The translations under genes and the position numbers were made by a program. From NCBI RefSeq assembly GCF_002843565.1, contig NZ_CP025257.1:310001-374000 (forward strand): a stretch of 64,000 nucleotides of DNA. The letters are read 5' to 3'. The notes under the pieces were generated by a model that had not been told where the DNA came from, ran no database searches, and saw only the letters and a list, made by a program, of their open reading frames with translations. This DNA comes from Mesoplasma syrphidae. GTDB taxonomy: Bacteria > Bacillota_I > Bacilli_A > Mycoplasmatales > Mycoplasmataceae. Below are positions 49,682-61,325 of this stretch, in pieces; the first letter of the stretch is position 1, and each line of letters opens with the position of its first letter.

Positions 49682-52060
49682 ATGATTATTACAAGAAAAT
49701 GATTAGAGCAGCATCTAAACTTAAATAATATCAGCAATGATCAAATTTCATTAGCCTTAAATTCTCTTGGATTTGAAGTTGAAGAAACATGTGATTTTGC
49801 TAATTTAAATGAGGAATTGGTAATTGGATATGTTGTTGAATCAATTCCAATTGAAGGTACACATTTACGTTTCAATAAAGTCAATATTGGAGCTCAAAAA
49901 TTGTTAGAAATTGTTTGCGGGGCTGCAAACGTAAATTCAGGTCAATTTGTAATTGTTGCCAAAGTAGGAACAAAAATTGCGAATGGAATGAGATTAGACG
50001 AACGTGAAATTCGCGGATATAAATCACAAGGAATGATTTGTGCTTTAAATGAAATTGGTTTGTCAAATAATGTATTGACAGAATTAGAAGCTGATTCAAT
50101 TTATGTGATTAACTCAGCAAAAGATTTAACATCTAAATTAGGTAAGTCAATTAGTGAAATTAATTTTGATGATTATATTTGAGATATGGATTTAACTTTG
50201 AATCGCAGTGATGCTTTAGCAGCGACACAGTTATTAAAAGAAATTTCTAACTATTTTAAAATTTCATATGACAAAAATAATTTCAAATCTATTGTAAATA
50301 AAACAAATGCTTTTGAAGTAAATATAGAAATTGCCAAAGAGATAGAAGAAAACGTTCGTACTGTTGCTTATGCAACTATTGAAATCACTAATAATGATTT
50401 TAGATTAGAAGCCAAAGATGATTTGTGATTAAAATTTTCTCATTCAAAAGCGACTGACAATAATTTTGAGCAATTAGCAAACAAAGCAGCACTTGAATCA
50501 GGACAACCAGTTATTTTATTAGACGCTAATAAAATTGAAAAGAATTTAAAACTGGAAAGTATTAGTGTTGATAATAAGAGTGCTATTGCTTTAACATCAA
50601 ATAATAAACTTGTTAATATAATTGGTAAAAAAACAGAACTTGAGTTTGCAATTAATCAGCAAACAACTCAGGTAATAGCCGTTTTTTTAAATTTTAATCC
50701 AGTAACAATGCGTAAGCAGCAAAAAGATTTAAACTTGTCAAACATTGATCTACAGCGCTACATTAAACCACTAAATCCAAATTTATTCGGCTTTGCATAT
50801 GAAGTTTTATTAAGTAATTTATCAGCTTATGGTTTGGTAAAAAAAGCTAGTGAAGTTAAATCAATTAAACAAGCTTATATAAATCGCGTAATTTACGAAT
50901 TGCCGTTATCAAAAATCACCGATTTGTTGGGAATTAATATCTCAATTAAAGAAATCAAAGAGCTTTTCAAATATTTGGATTTTGAAGTAACAGGAGAGGC
51001 CAAAAACTTGGTCTTTAAAATTGACCCAAATAGAACTGATTTGTATGGCCAAAATGATATTTGTGAAGAAGTTGCTCGTCTATATGGTTATGATAATATT
51101 TTAGAACAGCCATTAAACGTTGTTGCTCGTAAAAATACCAAAAATATTAGTCACAAATTACAAGTTAAGATTGGAGATTATTTAATAGGTCAGGGGTTTA
51201 ATAACACTAAAACTTATTCACTAATTGCTAGTGAAAAAGTTGAAAAGTGAAATTTATTTGATATAAAAAATCCCGTTAAATTAATGAGTCCATTGTCAAA
51301 ACTGCATGAAACATATCGAACAAACTTAATTTCATCATTAATCGATGTAGCAATTTATAATTCGTCAGTTGGCAATAAAAATTTAAAGTTATGGGAAGTA
51401 GCAGATTTATATGCGCATGATAATTTCCGTGAACGCCATTTAGCATTCTTAGTTTCAGGAACTGTATTGGATGACAAGATTACTAAAACCAAAGTTGAGG
51501 CTAATTATTTTTATGTTAAGGGAATAACTGAAGCAATTTTAAGATTGTATCGAATTGATTTAAGCAAAGTATCATTTACAGTTTGTGAGTCTGTTATTGA
51601 TGAACTACATCCATACGTTAATGCAGAAATTAAGTATGAAAATCAATTACTAGGATTTATTTTTGAACTAAATCCCAAATTTGAAAACATTAAAAAACTT
51701 AACAAAACTTTTGGAATTGAGTTAAACATTAATGCTTTGGAGCACGTTTCTCAAAAACAATATGTGTCTCAAGAATTTTCTAAGTATCAACAATCATCAA
51801 GAGATATATCATTAGTTGTTAGCCATGAACAACAATATCAAGACTTAATTAAAAAGTTGACAGATAATGTAGATTATTTGATAGCTACAAATTTAATTGA
51901 TGAATATCAAGATCATGAACTTGCAGCAGCTCAAACTAAGTCAATTGCTATTTCGTTTATATTCAATGCTTTTGATCATCAATTAACTGAAGCTGAAATT
52001 AACGACCAGTGAGCTGTGGTCTTGAATAATGCTAATAGTTTAAACGCAAAAGTAAGATAA
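49682..52060 (+). CDS. pheT: Phenylalanine--tRNA ligase beta subunit
   Basis: A 792-residue non-catalytic and editing subunit of PheRS. In order: an N-terminal arm, the tRNA-binding OB fold (about 38-150, ending near MICALNEIGL), the B3/B4 editing domain, the B5 domain (SITDLLGINIS-like, then VFKIDPNRTDLYGQNDICEEVARLYGYDNI), the class II-like core (SPLSKLHETYRTNL), and the C-terminal ferredoxin-like anticodon-binding domain (SQEFSKYQQSSRDISLVV). Length is normal. Its stop codon overlaps the ATG of the next gene (TAATG), which implies coupled translation. Confidence 0.96.
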
Positions 52061-52551
52061 TGTATTTAGCAGAATTACTAAGCAAGCAACATCAAGAACT
52101 GACTGCAAAAATTGATAGTCCAGAAAAAATAGTCTCAGCCAATATTTTAATTAAGCAATTTTTGGAAATTGATTATGATATTGATGTAGATTATTTTGAA
52201 GATATCCAAACTGTTAAGGTAATTGGAGTTATAAACTTTAGACTGTTGGCAATTGATGCTCGTGATGGTCAGGAATTTGAATATAGCGATGGGATTGATT
52301 GGAATGATGAATATACTTTTAATGCCGAATTAAATGATCAGGCCAATTTAATCTTAGGTGAAGAGTTTAGTTTACAGGACTATATTATTGAACAAATAAA
52401 TATTAATATTCCTGTTAACTTGTCAAAAAACAATGATATAATTTTAAAGGCTGGTTCTGGATGGGAGTTGTTAACACAACAACAATTCGATGAGTCGGAA
52501 AATGACAATCCAGATCCTAGATGAGAAAAATTGTCAGAATATAAAAAATAA
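52060..52551 (+). CDS. YceD/DUF177-family protein
   Basis: A 163-residue acidic protein directly upstream of rpmF, the conserved position of YceD (DUF177), which in other bacteria supports 23S rRNA accumulation and ribosome assembly. The sequence shows the family's layout: beta-rich N-terminal half ([18 protein letters not shown]), then [13 protein letters not shown] and an acidic C-terminus with [17 protein letters not shown]. The usual cysteines of the family are absent. Its ATG overlaps the pheT stop by one base. Confidence 0.8.
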
Positions 52552-52567
52552 GGGGAGGTGTCATTAC

Positions 52568-52747
52568 ATGGCTGTACCATTTAGAAAAACTAGTAAGGCT
52601 GCTAAAAATAAAAGAAGATCTCACTTAGCTTTAGCAGCAGCATCAATTGTTTCATGTGGAAACTGTGGTGCTATGATTAAACCACACCGCGTATGTAGAG
52701 AATGTGGTTTCTATAAAGGAAAAGAAGCAAAATCAATTGAAGCTTAA
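52568..52747 (+). CDS. rpmF: 50S ribosomal protein L32
   Basis: A 59-residue large-subunit protein. It begins [20 protein letters not shown], the standard L32 start, and retains two CxxC pairs ([17 protein letters not shown]) for a structural zinc ion. It follows the YceD gene by 16 bases with GGGGAGGTG as ribosome binding site and ends at a strong terminator. Confidence 0.97.
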   Translation: MAVPFRKTSKAAKNKRRSHLALAAASIVSCGNCGAMIKPHRVCRECGFYKGKEAKSIEA

Positions 52748-52770
52748 TTTTCATACAGAATAATAAAAGG

Positions 52771-52802
52771 AACAAGGCGACGCCTTGTTTTTTTTTTTTT
52801 TT
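52771..52802 (+). terminator. Terminator of pheST-yceD-rpmF with a 15-T run
   Basis: Arms AACAAGGC and GCCTTGTT around GAC, then T at 52788-52802. Confidence 0.88.
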
Positions 52803-52838
52803 GTTAAAAAAATACTTTTTTGTGTTAATAAACCATTT

Positions 52839-52894
52839 TTGATTAATTTTTGTGTAATAATATAGACATGTGGGAGAAAGTGGGGCGAAATGTC
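52839..52894 (+). promoter_or_regulatory. mraZ promoter with MraZ-box-like repeats
   Basis: TTGATT (52839-52844) and TATAGA (52861-52866) form a candidate promoter with a 16-bp spacer. Immediately downstream are two direct repeats, GTGGGAG and GTGGGGC, starting 10 bp apart, the second preceded by AAA. MraZ binds tandem GTG-containing repeats at its own promoter in other bacteria, and AAAGTG-type boxes in mollicutes. Autoregulation of the division operon is therefore likely. Confidence 0.55.
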
Positions 52895-53323
52895 ATGTTA
52901 TTGGGAACTTATGAACATAATTTAGATGACAAGCTTCGTCTTACTATTCCATCTAAACTTAGAAACAAATTGGGAAATACAGTTTATGTTTCTAAGGGTT
53001 TTGAGGGCAGTTTGGAATTACGAAGTATTGAAGAATTTACTATTTGGTCTCAACAAGTATTGTCGTATCCAAATATGAATTCTGAAGCGCGTATGTTAAG
53101 CAGAACAATTTTTGCTAATTCAGCTGAAGTTGAAATTGATTCATCAGGGAGAATTAAAATTCCTGCAAACTTATTGCAATTGGCAAATATATCAAAAGAT
53201 GTTTATATTTTAGGTTTGGGAACTAAGGCAGAAATATGAGATCGTACTGAGTTTGATTCATATGAAAATGAAAATGCGAATAAAATGGAAGCAATTGCTG
53301 ACAATCTAGGAAGCGTGGCTTAG
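52895..53323 (+). CDS. mraZ: Transcriptional regulator MraZ
   Basis: A 142-residue protein of two SpoVT-AbrB DNA-binding domains. The first begins MLLGTYEHNLDDKLRLTIPSK; the second contains VEIDSSGRIKIPANLL. It forms rings that bind repeats at the head of the division cluster. ATG 52895 is chosen because it gives the canonical MLLGTYEH start; earlier in-frame starts would add residues not seen in the family and would run through the promoter repeats. The stop codon is 2 bases from rsmH. Confidence 0.95.
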
Positions 53324-53325
53324 TT

Positions 53326-54252
53326 ATGGAACAACATATTCCAGTGTTACTTTTTGAATCAGTTGATATGTTGAATATTAAACCAAACGGAATTTATGTT
53401 GATTGTACTCTTGGTCGCGGAGGCCATTCTAGTGAAATTTTGAAACGCTTGACCACTGGGAAACTTTATTCAATTGATCAAGATCCAACAGCAATTAAAG
53501 AAGGTAAAGCAAAGCTATCAAATATTTCTAATAACTTTCACATTCTTGAAGGCAACTTTTTAAATATAGCTGCGCTTCTATCAATTAAGGGAATTTTCAA
53601 AGTTGATGGTATATTATATGATTTAGGTGCTAGTTCGCCACAGTTTGATGTTCCTGAGCGGGGATTTAGTTATCGTTTTGACGGACCATTAGATATGCGC
53701 ATGGATACAATTAATAATTCACTTACAGCAGCCAAAGTTGTCAATGAGTATAGCGAAGAAGAACTCAAAAAAATTTTGTGAAATTATGGCGATGAAAAAT
53801 TTGCTCCAAGTATTGCTAGAAATATTTGTAACTCTCGGCCAATTGACACGACTTTTAAATTAGTCGAAATAATTAAAAAATCGATGCCTCAAAAAGAGTT
53901 AAAAAAGCCTAAGCATCCAGCAAAAAAAACATTTCAGGCATTAAGAATTTATGTAAACAATGAGATTGAAGTTTTAAAAGATTCTTTGAGACAAGGCTTG
54001 GAACTACTAAATCGGCAAGGAAGGATTTCAGTTATTACATTTCATTCCTTAGAAGAAAAAATTGTGAAAGAAATTTTTAAAGAAGTAACTTTTTCGAAAC
54101 AAGATCAGGTTTTAGCTTCTTTGCCAATTGAAATTCAATCGAATTCAAAATTTAAGCTTGTTATTAAAAAACCGATTAAAGCTTCAAATGATGAGCTTAA
54201 TCAAAATCGTCGTTCTCATAGCGCTAAATTATGAGTAATTGAAAAAAAATAA
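53326..54252 (+). CDS. rsmH: 16S rRNA m4C1402 methyltransferase
   Basis: A 308-residue S-adenosylmethionine-dependent enzyme (formerly MraW) that N4-methylates C1402 in the decoding centre. It shows HIPVLLFESVDML, the SAM-binding VDCTLGRGGHSSEIL, YDLGASSPQFDVPERGFSY, and the late motifs KTFQALRIYVNNE and ISVITFHSLEEKIVK. The last four residues follow a TGA-encoded Trp. Second gene of the division cluster, immediately after mraZ. Confidence 0.96.
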
Positions 54253-54271
54253 AATGGATAGGAGTGATATC

Positions 54272-55654
54272 ATGATTAACAAATTTAATATTGATGTTTA
54301 TGCAACATTGGAAATCAGAAATGATGGAATGATTTTTTCAGTATTTAAATACATTGGAAATAACCCGATACTTCTTTTCACAAGAAAATCAATTGCACCT
54401 GCCGTCTTGAGTAGTAATTGATTAGATAAAGAAGAGCATGTCAAGGACACAGCAAAGACAGCAAAAGAATTTAGTAAAATGATTTCTGAGTTTGAAAATT
54501 CTTATGATGGCTTAAAAATTGATAATGTTATTTTGATAGCTCCCAATAAAAATATCAAATATACAGAAAAGCCATTTACAAGCAATTTCGTATCAGAGAG
54601 CAATCCGCATGGAATTATTGTTACAAAAAAAGTTATTAAAAAAATTATTAGCGATTTAAAGATAAAATCAAAAGTCGAAAACTGTGAAATTTTTAGTGAA
54701 GAAATTATTGAAATTCAGGCTGATAACAAATGTACAACTCTTGAAAGAATTGCCAATATTCAAACTGAGAAATTAACTGTAAGAATTAAGTTTGTTCATA
54801 TTTCTGAACAAATGCTAAATTCTCACAGAATGGTGATTACCAAAGCAGGAAAAGAAGTTCTGAAAGTTAACGGAGTTAATACGAGAATTAGTTCACTCTA
54901 CAATGCTGTTGCCGATCAATACAATAAAAAACAACGTGTTTTGGTTATTGATTGAAAAGAGAGTCAAATTGAAGCAGGAGTTTTTGAAGGTCGCAAGTTA
55001 GTTTGCTTGAAAACTTTTGTTGATGGAACTGATAAAATCATTAGTATGATTTCTAAAAAACTTCGTGTAAGTAAAGAAATTGCCAAAAAGTATTTAATGC
55101 ACAATCTTGATTTTGGATCAAATAATAATGATCAAAGTGTTGTATATCAAAACTGAAATTCAACAAACAAGGCATTAGATAAAATGACCGGATTGCAAAT
55201 TAAAGATGCAGTTGCAACAATTTTTGATAGTTTTTATGGGCCCATTAAAAGAAATATGAGCAAGAATTTTACTCAAGGAGAATTAATTACTCATAACTTT
55301 GGAACCATCACTGAGATTCCTGGAGTGGAAACTATTCTTCGAGGAGGTTCAAAATTTGCAAATGATTATGTATATGGAAAAAGAATTTTTGGTGCCAATA
55401 ATAATCATGAAATGGTCAGTGCAATTGGAGCAGTCAACTACGCAAAAATCATGAATTCTCGTCGTAAAGAACGTCAAGATAAAATTGTCACATCTATTTA
55501 CAGTGGGATTAACATTCAACAAAGTAGAGATCAGGAAACAGAAAATCGAGCATTTGGGAATTTTGTTCCAAAGAAAAGTCGATTTAATGCCAATCAGCCA
55601 CTATTTTTAAAAGATAATGGAATCTTAATTGATGAAAAAAAATTTAAAAGCTAA
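54272..55654 (+). CDS. ftsA: Highly diverged FtsA-like division protein
   Basis: A 460-residue protein occupying the ftsA position between rsmH and ftsZ. It has an actin-like fold by residual pattern: N-terminal strands (INKFNIDVYATLEIRNDG), a mid-protein LVIDWKESQIEAGVFEGRKL where FtsA normally has IDIGGGTTDIA, and EIPGVETILRGGSKF where FtsA has LTGGG. The Gly-rich phosphate-binding loops are thus mostly lost. No clear C-terminal amphipathic membrane helix is seen. FtsA tethers FtsZ to the membrane; here that role is inferred from synteny. ATG 54272 has GGAG upstream; the in-frame start at 54239 lies inside the end of rsmH. Confidence 0.75.
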
Positions 55655-55678
55655 GAAAAGTTAAAGGAGCGATTTATT

Positions 55679-56818
55679 ATGGAAAATAATTTTACACAAA
55701 AGGCAGTCATTAAAGTAATTGGGGTTGGTGGAGCAGGTAATAATGCTGTTAATAGAATGATCGATGAAGATGTTAAAGGAGTCGAATTTATTGTTGCCAA
55801 TACAGATGCTCAAGTATTACTTAGCTCTAGTGCAGAAAATAAAATTATTCTAGGAGAGAAAACATCAAAAGGTTTAGGAGCAGGAGCAAACCCAGAAATT
55901 GGAAAGCAGGCAGCTTTAGAATCAGAAACTGAAATCAAAAAAGCTTTAGCAGGAGCAGATCTTATTTTTGTTGCCGCTGGAATGGGTGGAGGAACAGGAA
56001 CTGGAGCAGCCCCAATTGTTGCTAAAATTGCTGCTGAATCAGGCGCTCTTGTTATTGGAATTGTTACCAAACCATTCCGTTTTGAAGGTCGTCACCGTTT
56101 AAAATATTCTGAGCAAGGATTAATTGAACTTAAAAAATATGTTGATTCGGTTATTGTTATTTCTAATGATAAGTTACTACTATCAGGAGGAATTCCAATC
56201 GAAGAATCATTTAAAGAAGCTGACTCAATTTTAAAAGAGGGAGTCAAAACAATTACTGATTTAATTGCAACACCTGCTGTTATTAATTTAGATTTTGCTG
56301 ATGTTAAGACTGTTATGTCTAAAAAAGGAAATGCATTATTTGGGCGTGGAGCAGCTGGTGGAGAACGCAGTGCTGAAACTGCTGCTAAGCGTGCAATTTC
56401 ATCTAGCTTGTTGGATACAAAAATCACTGGAGCTAAAGATATTATAATCAATATTATGGGGGGGCCTAACACTTCACTAAATGATGCTTATGATGTAGTG
56501 GACATTATTACAGATGCTACTGAAAACGAAGATGTAAATATTGTTTTTGGAATCTCAGTTAACCAGCATTTGGGACAAGAAGATGATATTGTTGTAAGCG
56601 TCATTGCGACAGGATTTAGTGAGAAATCAAATGAAGAAATTTCAGGTGAGCGTCCCGCTCGTCAAATCCGTCCAGGAGATCGTGATCCACTAGATAAAAT
56701 TCTTAAAACAGAAGTTGACGTAAACATTAACAAAGCTCGTCCAAGTCAAAATGCTGAAGATCCATTAAAAGCTGAAGATATTTTTAACAATGACGACTTT
56801 CCAACATTCTTAAAATAA
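55679..56818 (+). CDS. ftsZ: Cell division GTPase FtsZ
   Basis: A 379-residue tubulin homologue that polymerises into the division ring. The GTP-binding elements are complete: GVGGAGNNAVNRM near the start, NTDAQVL, the tubulin signature GGGTGTGAAP (about 103-112), and the T7 synergy loop region NLDFADVKTVM. A C-terminal linker of about 50 residues ends in DDFPTFLK, comparable with the conserved tail that docks FtsA and SepF. AAAGGAGCG precedes the ATG. sepF starts 1 base after the stop codon. Confidence 0.97.
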   Translation: MENNFTQKAVIKVIGVGGAGNNAVNRMIDEDVKGVEFIVANTDAQVLLSSSAENKIILGEKTSKGLGAGANPEIGKQAALESETEIKKALAGADLIFVAAGMGGGTGTGAAPIVAKIAAESGALVIGIVTKPFRFEGRHRLKYSEQGLIELKKYVDSVIVISNDKLLLSGGIPIEESFKEADSILKEGVKTITDLIATPAVINLDFADVKTVMSKKGNALFGRGAAGGERSAETAAKRAISSSLLDTKITGAKDIIINIMGGPNTSLNDAYDVVDIITDATENEDVNIVFGISVNQHLGQEDDIVVSVIATGFSEKSNEEISGERPARQIRPGDRDPLDKILKTEVDVNINKARPSQNAEDPLKAEDIFNNDDFPTFLK

Positions 56819-56819
56819 T

Positions 56820-57218
56820 ATGAGTATTTTCAAAAATTTAAAAGTCAAGCCGCCAAAACTTGAAGATCATTCAACTAGCATAATTGATGAGTACAAAGAA
56901 GAATTTAGTCAGCAGCTAGTTGAATTCGATAGCGGTTTAAAAGAATTTGAAGACGTCACTATTGAACAAGGAAAGTCAGAAGCATTATTGTTTGATGTCA
57001 AGAAAAAAACTCATGTTTTTGCACCAAAAAAGTACCGCGAAATCAAAACCATGATTGATGAGTTAATTCAAAACAAAGTAATTTTAATTGATTTTTATAA
57101 TCTTCAACCAGATGAGAAGCGTCGAGTTAAAGACTTTCTTAGTGGAGTTACTTATGCTTTGGATGGTGAATACCGCAAAATTGAAAATGAAGTTTTTAAA
57201 TTTATAATTTCTAAATAA
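56820..57218 (+). CDS. sepF: Cell division protein SepF
   Basis: A 132-residue protein with an acidic N-terminal linker and the SepF core from about residue 52: LLFDVKKKTHVFAPKKYREI, KVILIDFYNLQPDEKRRVKDFLSG, ALDGEYRKIENEVFKF. SepF binds the FtsZ tail and membranes and can replace FtsA. Its presence next to a degenerate FtsA suggests it may be the main FtsZ anchor here (inference). The extreme N-terminus MSIFKNLKVKPP could be a short membrane-binding helix. Confidence 0.9.
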   Translation: MSIFKNLKVKPPKLEDHSTSIIDEYKEEFSQQLVEFDSGLKEFEDVTIEQGKSEALLFDVKKKTHVFAPKKYREIKTMIDELIQNKVILIDFYNLQPDEKRRVKDFLSGVTYALDGEYRKIENEVFKFIISK

Positions 57219-57240
57219 CTCTCAATCGTTGAGAGTTTTT
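57217..57240 (+). terminator. Terminator of the division cluster
   Basis: Arms AACTCTCAA and TTGAGAGTT around TCG, then T's; it starts at the sepF stop codon. Confidence 0.85.
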
Positions 57241-57304
57241 ATTTTGCCAACATAATGTCAATCTTATCTTAGTGTTATAATAACAATATTGTAAAGGAGT
57301 AATT

Positions 57305-58291
57305 ATGGGATATTCAAACTTAGCTAGAGCATTAATTTCAATGTGAAACTCACATTTTTCTAAAACAATTTTTGAGCGTCAAGATGGCACAAACTTGAAA
57401 CTAAATATAATTAAGATGTTTGATCTTTCACCAATTACACGTAACTCTAATAAGAAATTAGGAATTTTACAATATAAAACTCCTAATGTTAGCTTTATGG
57501 TTCCTTCAAAGGATGGAACTAAAATTGCTGGAAGTATTTGATTAAATGATCGACCATCAAACAAATGAATTATTGGAGTTCATGGATTTAATTCTGATCG
57601 TTTTAGCGTACTTTATTTAACCTGACATTATCGAGAACTAGGATATAATGTATTAACATTTGATTTTCGTAATCACGGTGGCAGTGAAGTTGATGTTGTT
57701 ACCTGGGGATTCAAAGAGAAGTGAGATTTGATAGCAATTATTAATTGATTAATATCTAGCTATCAAGTTGATGAAATGGGACTAGTTGGTACAAGTATGG
57801 GGGCTTTCACAATTAATCATTTAGCATTGTCTGAACCTGAATTAATAAAGCAGGCAAATATTCGCTGAGCAATTGCAGATTCAGCATACATGTCAGTTCC
57901 AGAATTATTAGAACGAATGATTAATAACAATGCTCCGAAAATGTTTGAAGGATATGCTCGAGAAGTTTTAAAAGATATGATGGCAATTTATCGTGAAGAG
58001 TATGGAGTAAATTTAGAACATTTAGCGTTTTTAGATTTGATAAAACCAGATACAGAATATATTCCAATCTTGTACTTTCATAATCGCCGTGACCGTATTA
58101 CTGATCATTTAGATAGTTTTAGAATGAGCGATTTGAAAAATAATTTGGAGGACTCAAATCGCAATGAAGTCGTTATTTATGATAAAGGATATCATCACAC
58201 GAAATCAATTATTGAATTTGGGGAAAATTATCGAGAGATATCATTAAAGTTTGTTAAAAAAAATCAGGTGCCAGGAAAAAAGTCAAAATAA
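57305..58291 (+). CDS. Alpha/beta hydrolase
   Basis: A 328-residue serine hydrolase. It has the oxyanion segment VHGFNSDR, the nucleophile elbow GTSMGA with Ser164, an acid near FHNRRDRITDH, and a catalytic His in the C-terminal KGYHHTKS. FDFRNHGGSEV sits between, as in the DUF-type esterase/lysophospholipase branch. The first 60 residues are hydrophobic and basic in places (MGYSNLARALISMWNSHFSK) and could associate with the membrane, but there is no signal peptide. Substrate, perhaps an ester or lysolipid, is unknown. TATAAT at 57276-57281 and AAAGGAG give it its own promoter and start. Confidence 0.87.
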
Positions 58292-58337
58292 ATTATTTTA
58301 AATTATTTAAAAATAACATATAATTTATTTATACAAA

Positions 58338-58565
58338 TCGAAATAGACACGGTCGTAATAGGATGTTATTAAGAGAGCTAGTGGTTGGTGTAAACTAGTT
58401 AACTAAGATTATGATTATCACTATTTTTTAACAGAAAAGAAAAAAGCAATTTGAGTAGAATTCTGCGGTGGTCCCGTTAAAACCTAAAGATGATAAACAG
58501 AAGTTTATTAATTAGGATGGTACCGCGGTTAATCGCTCCTTTTTATAGGGGCGATTTTATTTTAT
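58338..58565 (+). promoter_or_regulatory. T-box leader controlling ileS
   Basis: An untranslated leader of about 230 bases with the invariant T-box AGGATGGTACCGCGG (58514-58528). A terminator stem AATCGCTCC / GGGGCGATTT with T's lies just before ileS. Stem I begins around AGAGAGCTAGTGG. ATC at 58417-58419 is a plausible isoleucine specifier codon. Uncharged tRNA-Ile would pair at both sites, form the antiterminator and allow ileS expression. A TATAAT at 58319-58324 is a likely -10. The T-box is certain; the specifier position is inferred. Confidence 0.93.
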
Positions 58566-58577
58566 AGGAGAAATATT

Positions 58578-61310
58578 ATGGCAAATAAATATAAAGATAC
58601 ACTATTAATCGGACAAACAAGTTTTGATATGCGTGCAGGACTAAAAGACAAAGAACCGGTTTTTGAAAAGTTTTGAGAAGAAAATCATATTTACCAACAA
58701 AAGCTAGCATTAAATCAGCAAAAACCATTGTTTATGTTGCATGATGGCCCACCATATGCAAATGGAGATTTGCATATTGGTCATGCTTTAAATAAAACAT
58801 TAAAAGATATGATAATTCGTTGAAAAAATTCTTATGGATATCAGGCACCATTTATTATGGGATGAGATACTCATGGCTTGCCAATTGAAACAGCTGTTAC
58901 AAAAACTGGTGTTGATCGTAAAACAATGGACCCAGTAGCATTTCGTAAGCTGTGTGAAAAATATGCTTTAGAGCAAGTCGATAAACAAGCGTTGCAATTT
59001 AAACGTTTAGGAATGTTTACCGATTATAATACTAAATATGTAACTTTGGACCATGATTTTGAAATTTCTGAATTGCGCTTATTTCAAAAAATGTATGAAA
59101 AGGGACTGATCTATAAAGCTTTAAAACCAATTTATTGATCACCTTCAAGTGAATCAGCTTTAGCAGAATCTGAAATTGAATATGCAGATATTAAATCGCC
59201 AACGATTTTTGTTGCTTGTGAAATTACAACTGGAAACAGTCATGTAGAATCAGGTGTTAATTTAGTAATTTGAACAACAACGCCTTGAACAATTCCTTCA
59301 AATCAACTAATTGCTGTTGGTCAGACAATGAATTATGTAATAGTTCAACCAGCAAATGAAAGTCGTCAGTTTATAATTGCCGAACAATTAGTTAATTCCG
59401 TTAGCGAAGCAATTGGCTGAGAAAGTATTAATATAATAAAACATCTTAAAGGTATAGAACTTTTAGGTTTGGAATATGCTCACCCATTGTATTCATCAAA
59501 AAAATCGCAAGTTGTTCATGGAGACCATGTAACAGCTGAAGCAGGAACAGGATTAGTTCATACTGCTGGAGGTTTTGGAGAAGACGATTATGTTATTGTT
59601 AAAAAACATGGTTTAGAACCATTTGCTCCAATTGATAATCAAGGAAAATTCACTGAAGAAATTGCTCAATATGATCCATCGTTAGTTGGGAAATTCTATG
59701 ATGACACAAATAAAGAAATTGGTCAGCGATTGGCAGAAACTAAAAATTTATTGAAATTAAAATTTATTTCACATTCATACCCACATGATTGAAGAACTAA
59801 AAAGCCAGTAATTTACCGTTGTACTTTACAATGATTTGTAGGATTAGAAAACGCTAAGGCTGAGATTCTTCATAATGTTGATCAAATAACAACAAATCCG
59901 AAATGAGCAAAGCAACGTTTGTATCAAGTTTTAGATGACCGTACTGATTGAACAATTTCACGTCAGCGTTTGTGAGGAGTTCCAATTATTGGATTTTATA
60001 ATAGCCACGATGAACTTATTTTGAACAGTGAGATTTTGGAATTTGCAATTAGCAAAATTGCAGAATTAGGAACTAATTCATGATTTGAGTTGCCAACTGA
60101 TGTATTCTTACCAGAGCAATGAAAAAATCAAAACTTACGCAAAGAAAAAGACATTTTGGATGTTTGATTTGATTCAGGTTCAAGTGCAATTGCTCTTCAA
60201 CAAAGATTTGCACAATACAAGCTACCATATGATATTTATCTTGAAGGTAACGATCAATATCGTGGATGATTTAATGCTTCAATGATTAATTCGACAGTTT
60301 ATGGTGGGGTTGCTCCGTATAAAAAACTAGTTTCACATGGAATGACAACAGATGAAAAAGGTAACAAAATGTCAAAATCATTGGGTAATGGAATTGATCC
60401 AATAAACTTTGCCAATGATTTGGGAGCTGACATTCTACGTTTGTGAGTAGCTTCAACTGATTATACTGATGATCAAAAAATTGGACCAGAGATTATTAAG
60501 CAAGTTTCTGAGACTTATCGTAAATTTAGAAATACAATGCGCTTTATTTTAGCGAATTTGGCTGATTTTGATAGTCAAGAACACTATCAAAATGATTTAG
60601 CAGAAGTTGACAAATTTGCATTGCATAACTTAACAGAATTTAAGACTAAAATTGTTGAAGCATATGAAAACCTACAATATAACATTGTTTACAATGCGAC
60701 TATTAATTATGTTACTAAAGATTTGTCAGCATTTTATTTGGATTTCATTAAAGATATTTTGTATGTTGAAGCACAGGATTCGTTAAGACGTCGTCAAGTT
60801 CAAACTGTTTTGTTTGAGCAATTATGAGTACTAATTGATACTTTAAGACCAATTTTAGTTCACACAGTTGAAGAAGTTTATCAATCATTGTCAATTGGCA
60901 ATAAAGCGGCGTCAGTTCATTTATTGGATGTCCGCAAACAAGAGTTTGAACAGTCATCAGAATTTGTTAAAAAATGAGCAAGTGTTATGGAATTAAGAGA
61001 TGATATTAACAAGGCTTTGGAAGTAGCGCGAGAAAATAAAATTATTAATAAAGCTTTCGAAGCAACAATTGAAGTCGAATTAAAACCACAATATGCAGAT
61101 TTGGCAAAAGTTGAAAATTTGGCGCAGATTTTTATTGTTAGCCAGCTTAATTTTGTTAAGAAGACTGAAAATTTTGTTGAACAAAATTTAGCATTTACAA
61201 ATGTCAAATTGCGTGATGGTGTTAAATGTGAACGCTGCTGAGGAATTTTTGATGAGCTAATCAATCAAGAAATTTGTCAACGTTGCTATGAAGTGGTAAA
61301 TCAAAAATAA
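58578..61310 (+). CDS. ileS: Isoleucine--tRNA ligase
   Basis: A 910-residue class I synthetase that charges tRNA-Ile and edits valine. It has HIGH in [10 protein letters not shown], the CP1 editing domain with WTTTPWTIPSN and [23 protein letters not shown], the KMSKS loop [10 protein letters not shown], and a C-terminal zinc finger with CERCWGIF and CQRC. Length is normal for the bacterial type. At least fifteen Trp are TGA. It is under T-box control and heads an operon with lspA and rluD. Confidence 0.97.
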
Positions 61311-61325
61311 TCAAAAGGAGATTAT

